A program made the position numbers and the translations under genes. Under the pieces are notes generated by a model that was not told the origin of the DNA, did no database searches, and saw only the letters and a list, made by a program, of their open reading frames with translations. Shown piece after piece: positions 59,701-64,000 of a DNA stretch of 64,000 nucleotides (its first letter is position 1; every line of letters begins with the position of its first letter). Source of the stretch: Timema cristinae (lineage: Eukaryota; Arthropoda; Insecta; Phasmatodea; Timematidae); contig JBCFYV010009882.1 in NCBI GenBank assembly GCA_039000515.1, positions 106,968,821-107,032,820 of the forward strand. Reading direction: 5' to 3'.

Positions 59701-60986
59701 AAGAAGAGTACAGGAAGAAAAAGAGAAGAGCAAAGTGTGTTGTACAGGAAGCATTGGAAGAAAAAATTGACAGATATGCTGGAAAAGGATGTGCAAGTAA
59801 GTAAGAATGTGTTATACAGCCGGGTGAGAAACAAGAGGAGAGAGAAAAGACAATAAGTTAGAATTATGGAAGAAGAAGGAAGAATGACGAAGATAGGAGA
59901 AGAAGAAAAGGAACTACGGATAACAGAGGGTATATTATGAGAAGATGTTCAAGCCTGATCAGGAAGGGGATGAGAGTTAAGCAGAGGAGCAGGAACAATT
60001 AGTATAAAAGGAGGAAGTGGTTCTTACATGGAAAAAAGTGTAAAATGCCTTAAAGAAGATGTAACAGGGAAAAGCGAGAGGTGTAAACGAACTAACTGTG
60101 GAAATGATAAAAGAGCTGTAGGAGAAGCAGGAATACAATGATTATACAGGGGGCTGGGAGTGATATGGAATGAGAACAGGATACCAGATGCGTTTAAGAA
60201 GGTAATTACAGTACCGATTTTTAAGAAAGAAACAGGAAGGGGTGTGCAAATTATAGGAAAATAATTCTGACGTGTCACTGTACAAAAATATGAGAAGATA
60301 CTGTAAAAGAGAATAAGAAATAAAATGAAAGGAAGGTGGAGAGAGGAACAGCACTGATTAAGGAAACAGAGGTCTACAATAGACTTGATCTACACTATAT
60401 GACAGATGATGGAAAGAAGGTAAGACTTGGTAATGGTATTATGGATGTGGAGAAGGCACATGATAGAATGTATAGAAATAAAGTTTGGAAAGTGATGAAG
60501 GAGGCTGAACAGGAAAGAGGAGTTGAAAGGAGAGTGAAAAGTATGTTTGAAGGTAACATGAGTTGTGTTGAGGTGGAGTCCACTGAGTGGTTAGAAAAAA
60601 CATCCTGAATGCACTCTGCTGAGAATAAACCCCCAACCTCCCCGTTAACTGCAACCCAGACTAGACATGTCCACTGATACAGGTGACAGCTTACCTGTTT
60701 TTTCACTGATCATGAGGAAACTGCACTGAACCTTCCCATACGTGTGAACGAGTGCTTGAAAGTGTTCCTCCGTGTATGTGGTTGGGAGACGTGCGACGCA
60801 GAGCATCATGTCAGTAGGAGATGGACACACAAGAACTCTTTGACCACGGAGCAGGAAGATTCTCTCCTTGTCCCATTCTTCCAGCAACTCTGGATCCTCC
60901 AAGATGGCTCGAGCCGTGCCAGATCCAGTGCCACACTGCAAGAACACTGACTGAACAGGGAAGTCGGAGAGCAGTTCTCGAATCTC
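46548..60986 (-). CDS. raver: Raver homologue (ribonucleoprotein PTB-binding protein), six 3' exons; 5' end not found
   Basis: Nuclear RNA-binding protein; vertebrate Raver1/2 bind PTB as co-repressors of splicing and can contact vinculin/actinin. Exons in transcript order: 60986-60695, 56619-56372, 55734-55552, 53673-53580, 50175-49715 and 47714-46548. All are GT-AG with matching phases, giving 814 codons. Domains: most of RRM1 (EIRELLSDF...VLVCPSP; first strand missing), RRM2 (RNP2 [11 protein letters not shown]1 KGYGFVEY), RRM3 (KCLYVDKLP ... WGLVEFATS), then the [20 protein letters not shown] block and a long Pro/Gln/Asn-rich tail. The C-terminus, [20 protein letters not shown] followed by [13 protein letters not shown], is nearly identical to vertebrate Raver1. 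No internal stop, so the gene looks intact. It is convergent with LanB1. N-terminal exon(s) lie above 60986, probably outside the window. Confidence 0.94.
48436..48675 (+). repeat. SINE family A, near full length
   Basis: tRNA-like head with box A-like TGGTCTAACGCTCTACTC and box B-like GGGTTCAATCCC. The body follows (GGTGGTTATTCCTAAATGG, TTTTTCACTCTCCCTCCACG, TTAACCCATTGGTTTAATTA). It ends in the shared tail ATAACCCGAATAGGTAGTAAGAC. Antisense to raver. Confidence 0.85.
48953..49190 (-). repeat. SINE family A
   Basis: The complement order on the plus strand is tail (AGCACTATGTCTTACTGCCC), body (GGGCTAGGGCTGAAGAATGG, GAAACCATTTAGAATAAACC), then the tRNA-like head with AGATCGAACCCTG (complement of box B). 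Same transcript orientation as raver. Confidence 0.82.
49715..50175 (-). CDS. raver: raver exon, Pro/Gln-rich tail
   Basis: Acceptor ACTTTCAG, donor GTAAG on the minus strand. Starts with two bases completing a split Phe codon and ends in phase 0. Encodes [20 protein letters not shown], a SLLGNPQ motif near residue 85, and [19 protein letters not shown]. Confidence 0.93.
50176..51060 (-). other. raver intron, unassigned
   Basis: Nothing recognised before the Gypsy fragment. Confidence 0.4.
51061..51720 (+). pseudogene. Ty3/Gypsy fragment: RT end and RNase H
   Basis: Plus strand, antisense to raver. [20 protein letters not shown] (51110-51170) is the RT thumb segment (usual LNxEKC...FxGH). 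RNase H follows at 51340: [60 protein letters not shown] and finally [13 protein letters not shown]. The catalytic Asp of ADAS is present. Stops (51280-51330 and about 51610) break it, and no LTR is seen. Confidence 0.88.
51721..52083 (-). other. raver intron, unassigned
   Basis: Nothing recognised. Confidence 0.4.
52084..52324. repeat. Near-perfect 241-bp palindrome
   Basis: Left arm (to about 52203) and right arm (from 52205) are exact reverse complements for about 118 bp, with one mismatch near the centre (52202/52206) and essentially no spacer. Includes TATAGGCCTACATAAAAATT and its complement. AT-rich, non-coding. No clear target duplication at the edges; a weak continuation (CTATTC / GAATAG) lies just outside. 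Confidence 0.95.
52325..52829 (-). other. raver intron, unassigned
   Basis: Nothing recognised. Confidence 0.4.
52830..53105 (-). repeat. Probable tRNA-derived SINE, third family
   Basis: On the minus strand it starts with a head resembling a tRNA A box (GCTCTAGTGGTCAGAGCTCC), followed at tRNA-like spacing by GTCCTGGGTCCGGAACGGG. A body follows with no match to families A or B. Single copy in this window, so the call rests on the head alone. Confidence 0.5.
53189..53405 (-). repeat. SINE family A
   Basis: Plus strand: tail complement AGTACTGTGTCTTACTAGCTG, body complement (GAGTTAGGGATGAGGAAAGT, AAGTGAGAAAACCACTTATA, CCTCAGTACACCTGACC), then a worn head. Same orientation as raver. Confidence 0.8.
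53580..53673 (-). CDS. raver: raver short exon after RRM3
   Basis: Acceptor TTTCCAG, donor GTGAGT on the minus strand; 31 codons plus one base, phase 0 in and 1 out. Encodes [20 protein letters not shown] and [11 protein letters not shown], matching the vertebrate '[20 protein letters not shown]' block. Confidence 0.92.
53674..55551 (-). other. raver intron, unassigned apart from a palindrome
   Basis: Contains the perfect palindrome at 54321-54364. The remainder is AT-rich and I recognise nothing else. Confidence 0.4.
54321..54364. repeat. Perfect 44-bp palindrome
   Basis: Left half TTAACAAGACCTACCCTATATA is exactly complementary to the right half with no spacer, centred at 54342/54343. Lies in the raver intron between the exons at 53673 and 55552. 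Confidence 0.95.
55552..55734 (-). CDS. raver: raver exon, second half of RRM3
   Basis: Acceptor GGAAACAG, donor GTACGT on the minus strand; 61 codons, phase 0 both ends. Encodes [20 protein letters not shown] (RNP1-like WGLVEF) and [20 protein letters not shown], which closes RRM3. Confidence 0.94.
55735..56371 (-). other. raver intron, unassigned
   Basis: Nothing recognised. Confidence 0.45.
56372..56619 (-). CDS. raver: raver exon, end of RRM2 and start of RRM3
   Basis: Acceptor ATGTTTAG, donor GTGAGT on the minus strand. The first two bases complete the split Gly of EKTG. Encodes [20 protein letters not shown] (RNP1 of RRM2), [10 protein letters not shown], then [13 protein letters not shown] (RNP2 of RRM3) and ends VNPPYCQ in phase 0. 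Confidence 0.95.
56620..58339 (-). other. raver intron, unassigned
   Basis: 57000-58000 is richer in GC than its surroundings, but I see no coding or repeat family. The plus-strand open frame at 56986-57258 has no resemblance to known proteins. Confidence 0.4.
58340..59605. mobile_element. Fold-back element with repeated GAATTGTATCTCC motif
   Basis: 58350-58445 (AATTGTATCTCC, TGAAGAATCTCT, GCCCAAATGAAAATCCTGAA, TTATATCTCC) matches the reverse complement of 59510-59600 in the same order. Further copies of the short motif occur inverted at about 59395, 59465, 59490 and 59515. The core is non-coding; a (TTTAC)n run lies at 59221-59242 and a G run at 59367-59383. A tRNA-like head fragment (CAGGGTCCGAATCCTGACC) lies at 59326-59344. 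Ends and target duplication not resolved. Confidence 0.6.
59606..60605 (+). pseudogene. LINE relic, antisense to raver
   Basis: Same family as 38.6 and 45.2 kb, covering the region before and through the early RT: Lys/Glu/Arg-rich stretch ([20 protein letters not shown] at 59700-59760), [19 protein letters not shown] (60050-60105), a short FKK and [10 protein letters not shown] block, then [20 protein letters not shown] and [15 protein letters not shown] (60440-60555). Many stops and shifts. It lies just downstream of the raver exon at 60695 in the intron. Confidence 0.8.
60695..60986 (-). CDS. raver: raver exon, RRM1 (most) and start of RRM2
   Basis: Acceptor TATGTTCCAG, donor GTAAGC on the minus strand; 97 codons plus one base (phase 0 in, 1 out). 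Encodes [20 protein letters not shown]... through [19 protein letters not shown] (RNP2 of RRM2) to FLMISEKT(G). The first beta strand of RRM1 and the acidic/basic N-terminus must be in an upstream exon. Confidence 0.94.
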
Positions 60987-61674
60987 CTGGAACATAAGCC
61001 CCTTGGGTCAGTGTTTGTTGCTAAACTTCGCCTCAATAGGCTATATCTATTGTAACCTATTGGTTCGACTTATGTAGTAATAGCATCCTGTTCCATACGA
61101 GATAAAATGTAACAATTCTTAATGGGGAAGTGCATTATGGTCCTTTACAATAGAAAGCCTTACCGAGCTCAACTGAAGCTTACACAGTGGAAAACGTTCA
61201 ATAGAAGTGATTCTGCTATTTGGAATACATTTTTAAAATTAAATGTTTAAGAGACATCAGGCACAGTATTTATCAAAGACTCGTTTTAAAGAATCCTATA
61301 GTGATGTTTGCTAGTGGTAATTTTATTCCACTATTCCATAGTATGAACACCAACATATAGGGATGAATTATTTAAATAGCAGTAGATATCAGTATCGAAA
61401 TAGTAAGCATAACATTTTATCCGAATATCATGTTTTTAGTGTTTCTATGTTCGATATTAGAGTTTCTGTACTTATCTAGTAACAATAAATTAAACCATTT
61501 TCCTGCACCATATATTAAATCAATGAAACTAAAAACTAGAACCCGAGGCCTAGAATTGAAGCCCTGTGAGAGCCACTAGTACAGGCTATGGGCCTACGGA
61601 TGTACAGTATTAGGCGTTTCACTTTTTACTGGATTTATTTGTGTGCCATATGTTGATACATTCGATATTTATAA
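60987..61674. other. Probable raver intron, unassigned
   Basis: No exon encoding an RRM1 beta-1 strand was found here. Nothing else recognised. Confidence 0.4.
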
Positions 61675-61875
61675 ATTGATGACAGGGAGATCGGGGTTCG
61701 TTTGTATCCCAGTTGGGTATACTGAGGGTGTTTATCCAAAATGGTTTTCTACTCTCCCTTCACGCGAATGCGGGTACAGTTCCTCTTAATTCAATTGTCC
61801 TCATCTCCAACTCATTAGAGTAGTACTTATGCGTATAAACCGAACAGGTAGTAAGCCACGGTGCTATGAAATAAA
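61675..61875 (+). repeat. SINE family A, 5' worn
   Basis: Starts near box B (GGGGTTCGTTTGTATCCC), then the body (TTTATCCAAAATGGTTTTCT, CCCTTCACGCGAATGCGGGT) and the tail CGTATAAACCGAACAGGTAG plus TAAGCCACGGTGCT, with an A-rich end. Confidence 0.8.
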
Positions 61876-63442
61876 AAATAAACTGATTGAACCAATTAAT
61901 TAAGCTTAACTTAATTTTATATTTATATAATTATTTTAAATATTAACAACCTAATCATCCATTAGGCGTGTAGGGAGTCAAACTCAAACCATATGACTTA
62001 AGTCTTATCTCCAGGACGTCTGATAATCTTCTCCACAAAATATACATCCGGAGGTGATGTTTTTCTCAACTTTGGAGTGTACAATCCTCCAAGAATATAG
62101 TTACCCTTCATATCTTCAGGCAAGAATGTTCTAGGTTTTGTCTTTACGAACTTACATATTTTCAACAATTACAGTGACCAGTTTGCTGTACATCCCTGAG
62201 CCAAAACGTTAATACAAATTTGAAAGAAAAAAAAAAGAAAAAAAAAAGAAAAATAATAAAAAACATCCAAAAATATACTTTTTTGAAATTAAAACACAGT
62301 CAGGATCTGTTATTTGAAGCAAAAAAGTATTTATAATTCATCACCCTTAACACAATAGTCCACTAGAATATATCATGTAAACTCTTTAAAGTAAGCGTTC
62401 AATTGCATTAGAGAATTTTTTTCTACCCTTCCGCAATTGGGGGATGTACCCACCAAACCCCCCATCTCCCCGCCACCTGAAATTATTGGCTGGTTATGGC
62501 CTTGGTTAGAGCCTTTCTAATATTTCAATAAATCATTAGAAAATATATGTTTTCTAAATATGACTAGTTTTTCAGTACGACATAGACATAGACCTATAGT
62601 AAAATAAAAACTCAAGTTTGTAGTGACAGGATGTCTGGTTCGCATGCAACCTTGCTATTGCCATCACTTGGTACAACAGAATGAATAATAGTCTCCAAGT
62701 CTGTCATAAAAAACTAGAGCCCTGGTTGAGGTATCTAGAGACGGTGACGGGGTTTATTTGAAAGCTCCATCCATCGCATGCGATGTTCCCCCGCCCGCAC
62801 CCACTCACAATATATCATGCCACGATGCGCGTCTAAACAGAGAGAGAGAGAGACGCTTCAATGTTTTTAACAAGTCCGCCCGCACAGATTTAGAATCTAT
62901 TCACACGAGGGCCCAAACAACGAGATAATAGAATCTTTTAAAATGGTCAGGGGCGGAAGGAGGAATATGTTTTTCTTTCTGTTTATTTTATAGCATGTGT
63001 TGTATATGAAGTGGAAAACCATTCTCTACACACAGTGAATGACTAACAAACATGTCCGCTCAACTGTCTCAGCGAGACCATGATTCTGTAAAGATGGTTT
63101 CTATTTTGTCTTGGCCTGTATTTTGCGTGTGTTAAAGACCCAATAAGTAATGTGACGAGTAAAATTGATATATTAAAATGAATCAAGTAGATTCTTTATT
63201 TTTAAAAAAACTCCGTATTTTTCATTGAAACTGCAATAAAAACTTGGAATTAAACGAAGATAGTGGCGCGGGGCTGGGGAGGGGTAGTTAGGCAGCACGG
63301 AGGATATGGGGGGAGACAAATGTCGGCCCAACCTTACAATTATTTTAATTAACTTAATGATGATAAAAAAATTGAAGTTTGATTTATAAACATAACGGGT
63401 CTACAAAGGCTCGCATTCATTTGTTTCTTTACTACGTTTTTT
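61876..63442. other. Unassigned
   Basis: A-rich run at 62227-62265 and (GA)n at 62838-62852. 62750-62900 and 63260-63330 are GC-richer, but I see no exon or promoter that I can support. Confidence 0.4.
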
Positions 63443-63625
63443 AGCACCGCGTATTACTACCCGTTTGGGTTATATGCCTATGTACTAATTGCACTAATGG
63501 GTTAGGGATGAGGAAGGTTAATTAGAGGAATTGCACCCGCATGTGTGGAGAGAGTGGAAAACCATTTAGGAAAAACCTCCCTGTCATCGGTAGCCTAGCC
63601 TATTGCGAGAGTAGCGGATGTTCGG
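63443..63625 (-). repeat. SINE family A
   Basis: Plus strand: tail complement AGCACCGCGTATTACTACCC, then TGGGTTAGGGATGAGGAAGG, GTGGAAAACCATTTAGGAAA and AGCCTAGCCTATTGCGAGAG. Head incomplete. Confidence 0.82.
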
Positions 63626-63717
63626 TACATCTCTAGTCAGTAATGTAATGCATGCAGGTGATGGCGAGGAATGTACAAGTAATGGGATCATTTGTTAAGT
63701 TTGATTCAGACCCTGCT

Positions 63718-63912
63718 CACTTGCCGGTCCAGGGGTAAGGTGTCAGACTTCTGTGTTGGGGGTCCGGGGTTCAATCCTCGGTCCTTGTGAATGTGAGGAA
63801 TACCAGGCCTCCACCGTGGTTCGGATCCCACGTTAAACTGTAGGTCCTCCATTTCATCTCACAATCACCCTACCATTACACTAAGTAAGACGCGGTGCTA
63901 ATAATAATAATA
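63718..63912 (+). repeat. SINE family B with tRNA-like head
   Basis: The only family-B copy here with a head: TTGCCGGTCCAGGGGTAAGG (A box-like) and CCGGGGTTCAATCCTCGG (B box). The body follows (CACCGTGGTTCGGATCCCAC ...). About 38 bp, including the inverted repeat CCCGAACGGG, are deleted: the sequence jumps from CCATTACAC to TAAGTAAGACGCGG. It ends in AAT repeats. Confidence 0.87.
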
Positions 63913-64000
63913 CAAATCCTGTATTATTTTATTATTTATATTTGTAGATTTGTTTAGTGATTTTGCAATCCTAGTAATTTTTAAAAATTAGAAAACTTAA

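Noticed and set aside
62838..62852. GC-richer patch with (GA)n at 62750-62900 as the raver promoter or first exon
   Set aside because: No open frame with an RRM1 beta-1 strand in phase with the exon at 60986 and no convincing donor site was found.
1..64000. CRISPR arrays, bacterial operons or phage-like systems
   Set aside because: None found; the window is intron-bearing animal DNA.

Overview
This is a eukaryotic, AT-rich, intron-bearing window, most likely from an arthropod (probably an insect; order not resolved). It carries a laminin beta chain, a Raver-type RNA-binding protein, and a nuclear copy of mitochondrial COI that reads only with the invertebrate mitochondrial code (TGA = Trp, ATA = Met). 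Two real genes are visible. They converge, and about 24 kb of transposon debris lies between their 3' ends.

Layout. (1) 1-21689, plus strand: the last nine exons of a laminin beta gene (LanB1/LAMB1 type), about 527 codons of C-terminal coiled coil including the Cys-rich beta knob and the terminal Cys. All splice sites seen are GT-AG and all phases agree. Its introns hold a transposase relic, a COI NUMT, LINE, Gypsy and mariner relics, two MITE-like elements, and an internally deleted Copia element with both LTRs, PBS and target-site duplication. (2) 21690-46547: intergenic, with a possible polyadenylation signal, a TA-flanked MITE, a 1.9-kb fold-back element with a 9-bp target-site duplication (Mutator-like), a Helentron-like element, a Ginger/KRBA2-type integrase relic, SINEs, a hAT-like non-autonomous element, LINE fragments (one split by a Harbinger-like MITE) and a hAT-like relic. 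(3) 46548-60986, minus strand: six 3' coding exons (814 codons) of a Raver homologue (ribonucleoprotein PTB-binding protein), containing most of RRM1, all of RRM2 and RRM3, a Pro/Gln/Asn-rich tail with a match to the PTB-binding PRI motif, and the conserved C-terminus. The 5' exon(s) were not found. Its introns hold a Gypsy fragment, SINEs, a 241-bp near-perfect palindrome, a 44-bp perfect palindrome and a fold-back element next to a LINE fragment. (4) 60987-64000: SINEs and sequence I could not assign.

The two genes have no evident functional link. The most interesting signals are in the repeats. At least two different tRNA-headed SINE families end in the same short tail, which contains the inverted repeat CCCGAACGGG and an (AAT)n end; this suggests they share a LINE partner. 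The 9-bp-TSD fold-back element has ends built from tandem units, and another fold-back element is studded with one short motif. No CRISPR array, bacterial operon or rRNA gene is present.
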